In this document: positions 1-8,214 of the stretch, piece after piece
How positions within the stretch are numbered: position 1 is the stretch's first letter
How the letters are laid out: each line of letters opens with the position of its first letter
Source: Nocardiopsis quinghaiensis
GTDB lineage: Bacteria; Actinomycetota; Actinomycetes; Streptosporangiales; Streptosporangiaceae
Length of the DNA stretch: 64,000 nucleotides
Reading direction: 5' to 3'
NCBI RefSeq assembly: GCF_008638365.1
Contig: NZ_VWVU01000002.1
Coordinates: 372,001 to 436,000 of the forward strand
The notes under the pieces: generated by a model
Seen by the model: the letters and a program-made list of their open reading frames with translations, nothing else
Database searches by the model: none
Told to the model about the DNA's origin: nothing
Program-made: the position numbers and the translations under genes

Positions 1-1
1 G

Positions 2-1108
2 TGCCTGTCCACCACGCGCACCATCGTGATCTGCGTTCCCACGCCGCTGTCGCCCGAGGGCGGCCCGGACCTGGGCGCGGTCACCTCGGCGGCCACGTCG
101 ATCGCCGCGCAACTGCAGCCGGGCACCCTGGTCATCCTGGAGTCCACCACCTACCCCGGCACCACCGAGGAGGTGGTCCGTCCGCTGCTGGAGAAGTCCG
201 GCCTCGTCGCGGGCGCCGACTTCCACCTGGCGTTCTCGCCCGAGCGCATCGACCCCGGCAACCCGACCTTCGGCGTGGCCAACACGCCCAAGGTGGTCGG
301 CGGGCTCACCCCCGAGTGCGGTGAGGCCGCGGCGGTCTTCTACGCGGACTTCGTGAACACGGTGGTGCGGGCGCGCGGCACCCGCGAGGCCGAGATGGCC
401 AAGCTGTTGGAGAACACCTACCGGCACGTCAACATCGCGCTGGTGAACGAGATGGCCATCTTCTGCCAGGAGTTGGGCATCGACCTGTGGGACTCCATCG
501 CGGCGGCCGCCACCAAGCCGTTCGGCTTCCAGCCCTTCTATCCGGGTCCGGGCGTGGGCGGGCACTGCATCCCCATCGACCCGAACTACCTGTCGTACAA
601 GGTCAAGACCCTCGGATACCCGTTCCGGTTCGTGGAGCTGGCCCAGGAGATCAACGGCCGGATGCCGTCCTACGTCATCCAGCGGGCGCAGGAGCTGCTC
701 AACGACTCCGGCCTGGCGCTGTCGCGCTCCAAGGTGCTGCTGCTGGGCGTGACCTACAAGGCCGACATCGCCGACCAGCGCGAGTCCCCGGCCCGTCCGG
801 TCGCGCGCAAGCTGGCCGCCAAGGGCGCCACCCTCACCTACCACGACCCGCACGTGGAGTCGTGGCAGGTCGACGGGGTGGACGTGCCCCGGTCCACCGA
901 CCTGGAGCAGGCACTGGCCGACGCCGACCTGACCATCCTGCTCACCGACCACAGCGAGTACCGGCCCAAGCGCCTGGAGGAGTACGCGCGGCTGCTCCTG
1001 GACACCCGGGGCGTACTGCGCCGCCCCGAGCCCGAGACCGACTCCGCTCCGGGGATCCCCGCCCAGGTCCGCCGCCACGCCCCGCGCGAGGGGTTGCAGG
1101 TCCTGTGA
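2..1108 (+). CDS. Nucleotide-sugar (UDP-ManNAc/UDP-GlcNAc type) dehydrogenase, 5'-truncated
   Basis: NAD-dependent oxidation of a UDP-sugar to its uronic acid, feeding envelope polysaccharide synthesis in the cytoplasm. The frame is already open at the window edge, so the N-terminal Rossmann GxGxxG part (roughly 70 residues judged from family length) is missing; 368 residues remain. Visible signatures are SPERIDPGN, the helical dimerisation segment with ENTYRHVNIALVNE, the catalytic-cysteine motif PGPGVGGHCIPIDP, and the C-terminal UDP-binding domain with GVTYKADIADQRESPA. These patterns fit the WecC/WbpA branch better than UDP-glucose dehydrogenase (compare the Ugd-type gene at 24835). A hairpin follows the stop at once. 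Exact substrate cannot be told from sequence. Confidence 0.88.
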   Translation, partial: CLSTTRTIVICVPTPLSPEGGPDLGAVTSAATSIAAQLQPGTLVILESTTYPGTTEEVVRPLLEKSGLVAGADFHLAFSPERIDPGNPTFGVANTPKVVGGLTPECGEAAAVFYADFVNTVVRARGTREAEMAKLLENTYRHVNIALVNEMAIFCQELGIDLWDSIAAAATKPFGFQPFYPGPGVGGHCIPIDPNYLSYKVKTLGYPFRFVELAQEINGRMPSYVIQRAQELLNDSGLALSRSKVLLLGVTYKADIADQRESPARPVARKLAAKGATLTYHDPHVESWQVDGVDVPRSTDLEQALADADLTILLTDHSEYRPKRLEEYARLLLDTRGVLRRPEPETDSAPGIPAQVRRHAPREGLQVL

Positions 1109-1133
1109 TCTGACCGGGTCCACCCGCCCGGAG

Positions 1134-1182
1134 AAGGCACGCCGATCCGGACACCCACCGGTGTCCACCGGCGTGCCTTTTC
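1134..1182 (+). terminator. Intrinsic terminator after the sugar dehydrogenase
   Basis: AAGGCACGCCG at 1134-1144 pairs with CGGCGTGCCTT at 1169-1179, enclosing a second inverted repeat (GGACAC/GTGTCC); the right arm runs into CTTTTCG. It ends transcription of the dehydrogenase before the glycosyltransferase. Confidence 0.75.
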
Positions 1183-1352
1183 GTGTTCACACTCCCCTGA
1201 CCGAAGGTTCACCCGCTGCACTCCGACCGGCCACCGGGCTTTCCTCGGCCCGTCTTTCCCGGCGAATACCGTGTCGGAAGGCCCATACGGCTTTCCCAAA
1301 GTGGATGATCGTTGTAGATCGTCACAAACCACCCACATGGTGACACAGGTAG

Positions 1353-2525
1353 GTGAACTCGATGCACGCGCTTGTGGCCACGGTTGTGCACCATCCTGAG
1401 GACGCCCGGATCCTGCACCGCCAGATCCGGGCCCTGCTGGACGCTGGACACACGGTGACCTACGTGGCGCCGTTCCGCGAGTGCGGGGTGACCCCGTGGA
1501 AGGAGCTGCGCTCGGTGGACGTGCCGCGTGCCTCCGGCCGCGAGCGCCTGTCCTCCCTGCGCGTCGCACGGGCGGTTCTCGCCGAACAGGCCCCCGAGGC
1601 CGACCTGCTGCTCTTCCACGACCCCGAACTCCTGCTGGCCCTGCCGTCCAAGCGCCCGGTGACGGTGTGGGACGTGCACGAGGACACGGCCGCGGCCCTG
1701 CTCACCAAGGCGTGGGTGCCCCGGCCCCTGCGGCGCCCGCTGGGCGCGGTGGTGCGCTCCTTCGAGCGGCGCGCGGAGCGCCGTATGCGGCTGCTGCTGG
1801 CCGAGGAGGGCTACCGCTCCCGCTTCCGCTGCGAGCACCCGGTCGTGCCCAACACCACCGAGGTACCGGAGGCGCCGGCGCGCGAACCGGGAGACGACCG
1901 GGTGGTGTACCTGGGCCAGGTGTCGGAGGCGCGCGGCGCGCGCGAACTGGTGGAACTGGGCCGCATGCTGCGCCCGCACGGGGTGCGCCTGGAAGTGATC
2001 GGCGGCGCCGACGTCGGCGTGCGGCCACTGCTGCGCCGGGCCCAGCAGGAGGACGTGCTGCACTGGTACGGGTTCGTGCCCAACGACCGGGCGCTGCGGA
2101 TCTGCACGGGTGCCATGGCAGGGCTGAGCCTGCTGCACGACACCCCGAACTACCGGCACTCGATGCCGACCAAGGTCGTGGAGTACATGGCGCACGGCCT
2201 TCCGGTGGTGACCACGCCCAACCCGATGGCACAGGACCTGGTGACCGAACGCCCGGAGGGCCCCGCGGGCCTGGTCGTGCCGTTCGGCGACGCGTCGGCG
2301 GCGGCGGAGGCGGTGCTGCGGCTGCGCCGTGACCGTGACCTGCGGCTGAGCCTGGCGCGCACCGGGCACCAGATCACGCGGACGTCCTTCCACTGGCCGG
2401 TCCAGGCCCGGCTGTTCGTCAAGCGGCTGGAGGCGTGGGCGGACGAGGCGGCCGATCCGGTTCCCGTCGTGCCACGCCAGAGGGGACGCCAGCACCAGGG
2501 CACGCCCGTGGGCGAGGCGACTTGA
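1353..2525 (+). CDS. Glycosyltransferase family 4 (GT-B fold)
   Basis: Likely transfers a sugar from a nucleotide donor during envelope glycan synthesis. The 390-residue protein has a two-domain GT-B layout: an N-terminal acceptor half starting HALVATVVHHPEDARIL and a C-terminal donor half with VVYLGQVSEARGARELVELG, the GT4 motif SMPTKVVEYMAHGLPVVTT and VVPFGDASAAAEAVLRL. No signal peptide or membrane segment is seen, so it is a cytoplasmic or peripheral enzyme. Start is uncertain: GTG 1353 is the longest, but ATG 1362 has AGGTG about 7 nt upstream. It has its own leader, separated by a terminator from the dehydrogenase, but the two probably serve the same pathway. Donor and acceptor are unknown. 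Confidence 0.85.
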   Translation: MNSMHALVATVVHHPEDARILHRQIRALLDAGHTVTYVAPFRECGVTPWKELRSVDVPRASGRERLSSLRVARAVLAEQAPEADLLLFHDPELLLALPSKRPVTVWDVHEDTAAALLTKAWVPRPLRRPLGAVVRSFERRAERRMRLLLAEEGYRSRFRCEHPVVPNTTEVPEAPAREPGDDRVVYLGQVSEARGARELVELGRMLRPHGVRLEVIGGADVGVRPLLRRAQQEDVLHWYGFVPNDRALRICTGAMAGLSLLHDTPNYRHSMPTKVVEYMAHGLPVVTTPNPMAQDLVTERPEGPAGLVVPFGDASAAAEAVLRLRRDRDLRLSLARTGHQITRTSFHWPVQARLFVKRLEAWADEAADPVPVVPRQRGRQHQGTPVGEAT

Positions 2526-2545
2526 CCCGGCCCTGAAGGACCGGG
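2526..2545 (+). terminator. Short hairpin directly after the GT4 stop codon
   Basis: CCCGGCCCT (2526-2534) pairs with AGGACCGGG (2537-2545) with one mismatch, starting on the base after the stop. No T-run follows, so function as a terminator is only probable. Confidence 0.45.
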
Positions 2546-2897
2546 CGTGGAGGCGGGGCGCCGCCGGCCGTGGTGCGGCCTCCTCCGTCCGGACGCCCCT
2601 GCGGGACGGCGGGGACGCGTGGCCGACGCGGCCCGTCGGGGCTTCCCCGGCCGTACCCTCCGCCCGATACCGCCCAGGTCCTCGGGGCGGATCCCCCTCG
2701 GGGCGCGTTCAACCTCGGTCACGGTCCTCTTCGAGAGCGTGCCGTCACGGTGGGCGAGACCGCTTTCGCCGGTCCCCGGCCGGATCACAGTGACCCCACA
2801 TCTTCAGTTCCAGGAAATATCTTCCTCGGCAATAGGTGTTGACGCACGTGCCGGCCGAGCCCGGTCCCGCCGTACACGAACACGCCCGAGGAAGAAC
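2546..2897. other. Intergenic region upstream of the nitroreductase
   Basis: About 350 nt without a convincing gene. Most is GC-rich and featureless, but the last 100 nt are AT-richer and contain a small inverted repeat AGGAA (2812-2816)/TTCCT (2822-2826) and a TTGACG hexamer at 2839-2844. These are plausible operator/promoter elements for the nitroreductase; I see no clear matching -10. Confidence 0.35.
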
Positions 2898-3503
2898 ATG
2901 ACTGACACGCTGGTTCTGGACAAGGTGGCTCAGGACCTCCTGTTCCGTGACGCCCGCAGCGCCAACAGCTTCACCGACGAGCCGGTGACCGAGGAGCAGG
3001 TGCGCGCCATCCACGACCTGGTCAAGTACGGCCCCACCTCCATGAACAACCAGCCCCTGCGGGTCACCGCGGTTCGGTCCCGCCAGGCCCGTGAGCGCCT
3101 CGTGCCGCACATGTGGGGCAACAACGCCCAGAAGACCCTGACGGCGCCGCTGACACTGATCCTGGCCTCGGACTCCGACTTCCACGAGCACTTCCCGAAG
3201 ACCTTCCCGATCGCGCCCGCCGCGCGGGACGACTTCGCCGAGATGCCCGTCGAAGCCCGCCGGGCCGCGGCCGACCAGAACGCGCTCCTGCAGATCGCCT
3301 ACCTCATCGTGGGCGTGCGCGCCGCGGGGCTGGCCGCCGGGCCGATGAGCGGCTTCGACGCCGAGGCCGTCCGCCGGGAGTTCTTCGGCGAGGACTCCCC
3401 GCGGCGGCCGCTCGTGGTCATGAACGTGGGCAGGCCGGGCCCGGACGCGTGGTCCGACCGCCTGCCGCGCCTGGACCACGACGAGGTCTTCACCGAGGTC
3501 TGA
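2898..3503 (+). CDS. Nitroreductase-family protein, RutE/HadB-like (putative malonic semialdehyde reductase)
   Basis: FMN-dependent NAD(P)H oxidoreductase of 201 residues. Family features are RDARSANSFTDEPVTEEQVRAI near the N-terminus, KYGPTSMNNQPLR (the P-T-S-x-N-x-Q-P FMN-contact region near residues 44-54) and AAGLAAGPMSGFD in the C-terminal half, which together match the RutE/HadB group of small nitroreductases. RutE reduces malonic semialdehyde in pyrimidine degradation; no rut genes are nearby, so the physiological substrate is open. ATG 2898 was chosen because it gives the normal family length; the open frame extends upstream but that part has no family character. It is a monocistronic gene ended by a very strong hairpin. 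Confidence 0.85.
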   Translation: MTDTLVLDKVAQDLLFRDARSANSFTDEPVTEEQVRAIHDLVKYGPTSMNNQPLRVTAVRSRQARERLVPHMWGNNAQKTLTAPLTLILASDSDFHEHFPKTFPIAPAARDDFAEMPVEARRAAADQNALLQIAYLIVGVRAAGLAAGPMSGFDAEAVRREFFGEDSPRRPLVVMNVGRPGPDAWSDRLPRLDHDEVFTEV

Positions 3504-3514
3504 TCCACCGGGAA

Positions 3515-3568
3515 CCCGACGCACCGGGGGCCGGGCACCGTCGGGTGCCCGGCCCCCGGTGCGTCGGG
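3515..3568. terminator. Bidirectional terminator, 25-bp perfect stem
   Basis: Bases 3515-3539 are perfectly complementary to 3544-3568 with a GTCG loop. It lies between the convergent nitroreductase (+) and stressosome operon (-), so it can stop transcription from both sides. The stem is unusually long and wholly GC-rich. Confidence 0.85.
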
Positions 3569-3601
3569 CCCTCCCAGGAGGGAGGGGCCCCGCCCCGGGC
3601 C

Positions 3602-5278
3602 TCACCCGGCCGTGCCCGGGGTCCCTCCGGCGAGGAAGACCAGCAGGCACACGTCGTCGTCGCAGTCCTGGTGCTTGACCATGGAGTCCAGCAGGTCGTC
3701 CGCCGCCTTGTCGGGACCGTACTCCCAGTAGGGCGGCCCGCCGAAGCCCTCCAGCAGCCGGGCGATCCCGTCGTCGATGGACTCCCCGCGCCGCTCCACG
3801 AGGCCGTCGGTGTACAGCAGCAGGGCCGAACCCGGCGGCAGCTCGACCGTGTGGTCGGTGTAGGACAGTTCCACCGGCAGGCCCAGCATTGCGCCGGGAG
3901 GAAGCTCCACCGCCCGGGCCCTGCCCTCGCCGTCCCGCCACAGCGGCGGCGGGTGGCCCGCACCGGCCATCACCATCTCCGGGTCCCCCGGGCGGAAGCG
4001 CACGATGACGGCGGTCGCGAACAGGTCGGGTTCGAGGCGGCCCAGGAGCCGGTGCAGGCGTTCCATCAGCGCGGCCGGGCTCCGCTCCTCCATGGCGTAC
4101 GCGCGCAGGGCCGTCCGCAACTGGCCCATCATCACCGCGGCGTGGACGCCGTGGCCGGTGACGTCTCCCACCACGCCGATGAACTCGCCGTCCTCCAGGG
4201 GGAAGACGTCGTACCAGTCGCCGCCCACGTTCATGCCCCGCGTGGCCGGGAGGTAGCGGGCGGTCAGCTCCATCCCCGGGGTGCTGGGCAGCCGGGTGAG
4301 CATCGCCCGCTGCAGGGCGGCGGCCGTGTCGCGCTCGCGTTCGAAGCGGCGCGCGTTGTCCAGCGCCACCGCGACCCTGTGTGAGAACTCGACCAGCACG
4401 ACCTCGTCGTCGGGGTCCACCGCGTTCCCGCGCCGCAGCAGCATCACACCGAGGAGGTCGGTGCCCGTGAGCAGCGGCAGGGCCAGTTCGCCCCGCTCCG
4501 TCAGGACGTCCGTCGACCTCCGCCGGGCAGCGGCCAGGAGCACCGCCCCCGGCGGGTCGGCCTCGGAGGCGGAGGCGTCGGAGGAGCACAGCTCCCCGTT
4601 CTCCCCGAGGAGCCACACCTCGACCGAGTCGGCGTACCGGGGCACGAGGAGGTCCCGGAGCCGGGAGAAGATCTCCCTCTGGCTCAGGGAGGTCATCAGC
4701 CTGGCGCTGGCCGTGGAGAGGAACGTCAGCCTGTTGCGCGAGGCCTCCACCTCGTCCCGGGCCGCCCGTTCGGCCGCCAGGAGCCTCCTCTGCTCGTCGC
4801 TGGCCTCGGCGAGCTCGGCGTGCAGCGCGAGCACGCCCAGGTTGGTCTCCTCCAGCTCGTGCTGGTGCCACTCCAGGTCCCGCGCGCGCTCACTCGACAC
4901 CGCGGCCACCGCCCCGGCCCGCTCCGAGGTGCGCAGGAGCTCCGCCGAGAGCGGTTCGAGGTCCGGTCGCGGCGCGGGCCCCTCCACCACCTCCGGCAGG
5001 GGCTTGGAGAGGCCGAGCGTGGAGGACCAGCGGTCCGCGCCGGAGCCGTCGCGGACCGTGGCCCGCAGGGCGAGCCCGTCCTCGGCCAGTTCCACCACCA
5101 GCGAGGCCGCTCCCCTCTCCTCGACCTCCCGCAGCGCGCACGAGGAGGCGGTGCCGAGGAACTCCAGTCCGGCCTCGTCCGACGCGCACTCCGGGTCGAG
5201 CACGCGCGCCATGGCCACCCGGGCCAGCGCCACGTCGACCGTGCTGTGGCAGGAGAGGTCGAGCAGCGGTTCCCTCAT
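3602..5278 (-). CDS. GAF-SpoIIE (PP2C-type) serine phosphatase, RsbU-like
   Basis: Probable output phosphatase of the stressosome pathway, expected to dephosphorylate an anti-anti-sigma STAS protein. The 558-residue protein has an N-terminal region (1-100) faintly like a HATPase/anti-sigma fold, a heptad-rich coiled coil (about 130-185), a GAF-like sensor (about 190-315) and a SpoIIE domain (about 320-550). Metal-site motifs are intact: GGDWYD at 352-357, GDVTGHG with D372, LLLYTDG, and CDDDVCLL near the end. Its ATG overlaps the TGA of the upstream fusion gene (ATGA), so it is translated as the last gene of the rsbRST operon. B. subtilis RsbU is activated by RsbT; here the GAF domain suggests an additional ligand input. 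Confidence 0.85.
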   Translation of the reverse strand: MREPLLDLSCHSTVDVALARVAMARVLDPECASDEAGLEFLGTASSCALREVEERGAASLVVELAEDGLALRATVRDGSGADRWSSTLGLSKPLPEVVEGPAPRPDLEPLSAELLRTSERAGAVAAVSSERARDLEWHQHELEETNLGVLALHAELAEASDEQRRLLAAERAARDEVEASRNRLTFLSTASARLMTSLSQREIFSRLRDLLVPRYADSVEVWLLGENGELCSSDASASEADPPGAVLLAAARRRSTDVLTERGELALPLLTGTDLLGVMLLRRGNAVDPDDEVVLVEFSHRVAVALDNARRFERERDTAAALQRAMLTRLPSTPGMELTARYLPATRGMNVGGDWYDVFPLEDGEFIGVVGDVTGHGVHAAVMMGQLRTALRAYAMEERSPAALMERLHRLLGRLEPDLFATAVIVRFRPGDPEMVMAGAGHPPPLWRDGEGRARAVELPPGAMLGLPVELSYTDHTVELPPGSALLLYTDGLVERRGESIDDGIARLLEGFGGPPYWEYGPDKAADDLLDSMVKHQDCDDDVCLLVFLAGGTPGTAG

Positions 5279-6321
5279 CGTCCCTCCCCGTCAGGGCGTA
5301 CGGTGTGCGTGGCCACCGCGATACTGGTGTCGTCCCGCATCAGGCGGGCGGCGCTGCCGGAGTCCCGGAACACCGCTCCGGCGACGACCGCGGCGTCGCG
5401 GTCGCGCAGGCGCTCGGTGCCCGCGGGCGTCCACCGGCTGGGCAGTCCGTCACTGTGTAACACGAGCATGTCCCCCGGCGACCACTCGTACCGACCCGGA
5501 AGCGGCGTGCGCAGGCTGAAGGCCCCCACGATCCCGGGCCGGGAGAGCAGCGTCTCCCAGCGCCCGCCGCTGTACAGGCGTGCGCCGATGTTGCCGACAC
5601 CGCAGAAGGTGAGGCGGTGCCTGGGCTCGTCGATCTCGGCGAGCGCGACGGCCGCGCCCCGTGTGCGGCGCAGGGCCTCGTGCAGTCCCCTCAGCAGCGC
5701 CTCGGGGGTCTCCCCCCCGCGGTGCAGGACGAAGCGCGCCGCCAGGGTGGAGGCCTCCGCGGCGGCGTCCCCGTGCCCGAGCCCGTCCGCCAGCATCACC
5801 GTGCGGCGGCCGGCGCCGCTGCGGAAGGCCAGTGCGTCCCCGGAGCGCTTGTGGTCTCTCAGCGGCACGTGCACCCCACCGGTCACGGCCCGGGTGTCGA
5901 AGTGGGAGCGTTCGTCGGGCCGGGCGAACCGGGCCACGGCGACCGTGCCCCTCCCCGGACTGCTCTGGAGTTCGAAGAAGTCGGCGACCCGCGCACAGGC
6001 TCCCAACCCGGTGCCCAGGGAGTCCGCGGTGGAGAAGCCGTCCTCCATGGCCCGGGAGACGTCGGGGATGCCCGGGCCGTGGTCCAGCGCGAGCATCTGC
6101 AGCGCCCGGGCCCTCCCCCAGGGCTCATGGGCCGCCTCGGCGACGAAGCGGCCTCCTCCGGCGTACCTGCACATGTTGGTCGCCAACTCGGACGCGGTGA
6201 GGACCGCGTCGGCCGTCCTGGCCTCGTCCAGGCCGAGGCCGCGCGCCGCCTCGCCCGCGGCCCGGGCCGCCTCGGGCACACGCGTGGCGTCACGGACCTC
6301 CACCTCCCAGACCCTGGTCAT
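5275..6321 (-). CDS. RsbT-like ATPase fused to RsbX-like PP2C phosphatase
   Basis: Two-domain regulator of 348 residues. Residues 1-135 are a GHKL ATPase of the RsbT/RsbW kind: ELATNMCRYAGGG with Asn49, DHGPGIPD with Asp80, and SLGTGLGACARV as the lid glycines. Residues 150-345 are a SpoIIE/PP2C domain with RSGDALAF, MLADGLGHGDAAAEAS, VGNIGARLY, VLHSDGLPS and RDDTSIAVA; all expected metal-binding Asp positions are present. In B. subtilis RsbT (kinase) and RsbX (feedback phosphatase acting on RsbS/RsbR) are separate; here a second RsbT-like domain and an RsbX-like domain are one chain. The gene overlaps rsbT and the downstream phosphatase by 4 nt each (ATGA), so stoichiometric expression is likely. 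Whether the ATPase domain phosphorylates or only binds partners is unknown. Confidence 0.85.
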   Translation of the reverse strand: MTRVWEVEVRDATRVPEAARAAGEAARGLGLDEARTADAVLTASELATNMCRYAGGGRFVAEAAHEPWGRARALQMLALDHGPGIPDVSRAMEDGFSTADSLGTGLGACARVADFFELQSSPGRGTVAVARFARPDERSHFDTRAVTGGVHVPLRDHKRSGDALAFRSGAGRRTVMLADGLGHGDAAAEASTLAARFVLHRGGETPEALLRGLHEALRRTRGAAVALAEIDEPRHRLTFCGVGNIGARLYSGGRWETLLSRPGIVGAFSLRTPLPGRYEWSPGDMLVLHSDGLPSRWTPAGTERLRDRDAAVVAGAVFRDSGSAARLMRDDTSIAVATHTVRPDGEGR

Positions 6322-6758
6322 CGGGCCCCTTGCCTCGCGGAGTACGGATCGGCCCAGGAGGTGACCGTGATCCTCGTCCCACCGTCGGGGACGCTTTCGA
6401 TCGCGAACTCCTGCACCAGGCGCTTGGAACCGCTCAGCCCCATGCCCAGCCCGCCCGCGGTGGAGTAGCCGTCGCTCAGCGCGAGGTCCACGTCCGGGAT
6501 GCCCGGGCCGGAGTCGACGAAGCTCACCGACAGTCCCGGGCCCGTCCGGCCGTGGACGACGCTGATCTCCGCGGCTCCCCCGCCCCCGTGCAGGAGCGTG
6601 TTGCGGGCGAGCTCACTGGCGGCGGTCACCAGCTTGGTCTGCTGGACCAGGCCGAACCCGGTCCGCTGCGCCAGGGCGCGCACATGCTGACGGACCGCCG
6701 TCAGGTCCGTGTCCTTGCGGATGGGCACCCGTATCGGCTCCTGCGCGGCCTGGCTCAC
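6318..6758 (-). CDS. rsbT: Anti-sigma regulatory serine/threonine kinase RsbT
   Basis: Switch kinase of the stressosome: bound by RsbR/RsbS in the resting state, it phosphorylates them on stress and is released to activate a SpoIIE phosphatase. The 146-residue GHKL ATPase has the N-box SELARNTLLHGGG (Asn53), G1 box DSGPGIPD (Asp82) and G2 box GGLGMGLSGSKRL (103-114), and its length is that of B. subtilis RsbT. GTG start overlaps the rsbS TGA by 4 nt (GTGA), and its own stop overlaps the fusion gene. The order rsbR-rsbS-rsbT is the canonical one, which supports the assignment over a generic RsbW-type anti-sigma factor. Confidence 0.92.
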   Translation of the reverse strand: MSQAAQEPIRVPIRKDTDLTAVRQHVRALAQRTGFGLVQQTKLVTAASELARNTLLHGGGGAAEISVVHGRTGPGLSVSFVDSGPGIPDVDLALSDGYSTAGGLGMGLSGSKRLVQEFAIESVPDGGTRITVTSWADPYSARQGAR

Positions 6759-7156
6759 GGCGCGTCCCGTCCCGTTCGCTCGATGGTGACCCCGAAGCTG
6801 GCCGCCGCCTCGGTGACCGTGCGGGCCGTGTCCATGCCGGGCAGGGTCAGGCCCAGCTCGACCAGGGTGATGGCCACCGCCGGACGCATACCGACCAGCA
6901 CGGTCCTGGCCGCGAGGAGGAGTGAGGACGCCGCGACCTCGGCGAGGACGCGCGCGAGGAAGGAGTCGACCATGTCGAGCGTGCTGATGTCGATGATGAG
7001 CCCGCGCGAACCGGTGTTCGCCACCGCGGTGGTGACGTCCTCCTGGAGGGCGATGGCCGATTCGTCGGGAAGCTCACCCTGGATGCTGACGAGCAGCAGT
7101 CCACCGAGGTCGAGGACGGGGATGGTGGAGGGACTACTGGTCACGTGCTTGTCCAA
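6755..7156 (-). CDS. rsbS: Stressosome STAS scaffold protein RsbS
   Basis: Single STAS domain protein of about 133 residues that with RsbR forms the stressosome core and sequesters RsbT. The phosphorylation segment STLDMVDSFLARV carries the expected serine (Ser65 counting from the TTG start), equivalent to Ser59 of B. subtilis RsbS, and VLVGMRPAVAITLVELG is the typical second STAS helix region. The longest frame starts at TTG 7156; GTG 7144 four codons in, preceded by GGA, is an alternative. It follows rsbR by 7 nt and overlaps rsbT. No additional domain is present. Confidence 0.9.
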   Translation of the reverse strand: MDKHVTSSPSTIPVLDLGGLLLVSIQGELPDESAIALQEDVTTAVANTGSRGLIIDISTLDMVDSFLARVLAEVAASSLLLAARTVLVGMRPAVAITLVELGLTLPGMDTARTVTEAAASFGVTIERTGRDAP

Positions 7157-7163
7157 TCAGCTC

Positions 7164-8048
7164 TCAGGGGTTTCCTCGTGTGGGCAGCTCCTTGCGCTCC
7201 CTGCGCTCCAGCGCCCACTCCAGCGCGTCGGCGAGGCTGGCGCGGGTGGTGACCGGTCCCAGGTCGAGCCCGAGCTGAACGATGGTCTGGGCGATGGCGG
7301 GGCGGATGCCGGAGATCACGCACTCGGCCCCCATGAGCCGTGCCGAGGCGACGGTCTTCATGAGGTGGTGCGCGACGAGCGAGTCCACCGTCGACACACC
7401 GGTGATGTCGAGGATGGCGATCGTGGCCTTGTGCTCGACGATGGCCTCCAGGAGGTTCTCCATCACCACCTGGCTGCGCGCGCTGTCGAGCATGCCGATG
7501 AGCGGCACCGCGACGAGGCGGTCCCAGAGCTTGATGACCGGGGTCGCCATCTCCAGCAGCTGCTGGCGCTGACGGAGGACGATCTCCTGGTTCTCCTGGA
7601 GCATGGTGTCCACGACCAGGACCCGGAGGGTCGCGAACAGTGTGAGGAGCTGGACACGGGCCTCGCCGACCTCCTCGGCCCCGAGTCGGGAGGTGTCCGC
7701 CTCCAACAGCTCCAGCGCGGCCTCGCGGAGGGCGCCGACCTCGCGGTCCACCTGCGCCGTGGACAGACCCGAGCTCGCGCGCGAGGCGGTCATCGCGACG
7801 AGCTGCTCCCGGATGGGCTGGAAGCCGACGGCCTCCAGGTCGTCCACGCGTCCGCTCTCGGCGACGGCCGAGAGGGAGTCGACGACCGCGTGGCCGGCCT
7901 CGACGGCCTCGTCCCGTGTGACCGTGAACACGGTCTGGAAGAAGGGGAGGTCCGCCCACCGCTGGGCGATCTGCTCACCGCGGCGCCTGAGAAGGTCCGC
8001 CACGGCCTCCGACCCCGCCGCGGCGGGGTCGGTCGCTCCGTCAGTCAT
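7164..8048 (-). CDS. rsbR: RsbR-type stressosome sensor/co-antagonist
   Basis: N-terminal sensor domain (about 1-160, mostly helical, RsbRD/globin-like in placement, no recognisable ligand motif) plus a C-terminal STAS domain (about 175-285). STAS phospho-sites align with B. subtilis RsbRA: first site ITGVSTVDSLVAHH has Ser (223 from the chosen start) where RsbRA has Thr171; the second, GIRPAIAQTIVQLG, keeps Thr (255) equivalent to Thr205. ATG 8048 is chosen because AGGAG lies 5 nt upstream; an in-frame start 9 codons earlier lacks a site. First gene of the operon rsbR-rsbS-rsbT-fusion-phosphatase. Only one RsbR paralogue is present in the window, so a single sensory input is visible here. 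Confidence 0.92.
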   Translation of the reverse strand: MTDGATDPAAAGSEAVADLLRRRGEQIAQRWADLPFFQTVFTVTRDEAVEAGHAVVDSLSAVAESGRVDDLEAVGFQPIREQLVAMTASRASSGLSTAQVDREVGALREAALELLEADTSRLGAEEVGEARVQLLTLFATLRVLVVDTMLQENQEIVLRQRQQLLEMATPVIKLWDRLVAVPLIGMLDSARSQVVMENLLEAIVEHKATIAILDITGVSTVDSLVAHHLMKTVASARLMGAECVISGIRPAIAQTIVQLGLDLGPVTTRASLADALEWALERRERKELPTRGNP

Positions 8049-8095
8049 ACGTCTCCTGTTGTCCCTGGGTGTCACCGGAAAGGTACGTCACACAC

Positions 8096-8125
8096 GTTGC
8101 TTGCGTCCTGACAACTATCTATCAG
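8096..8125. promoter_or_regulatory. AT-rich motif upstream of rsbR, possible operator/promoter
   Basis: The gap between the two phosphatase/stressosome units contains an AT-richer island with GTTGC (8096-8100) and TGACAACTAT (8109-8118) close to the rsbR start. Elements similar to these recur in the island at 10165-10198 behind the MarR gene. It may be a MarR or stress operator; no reliable -35/-10 pair is seen. Confidence 0.3.
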
Positions 8126-8214
8126 ACGAGCACGAGCGGTCGTGATCAGCCGGGGCGGCGGAGAGCACGGGGCCTCGGCCGGGGGTGTGGCGGACGGGAC
8201 GAGGCCCTCACCGC

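Noticed and set aside
2745-4871. A 708-codon open frame antisense to the nitroreductase and phosphatase genes
   Set aside because: Arg/Gly/Pro-rich mirror of real genes caused by high GC; no motif and it crosses a bidirectional terminator.
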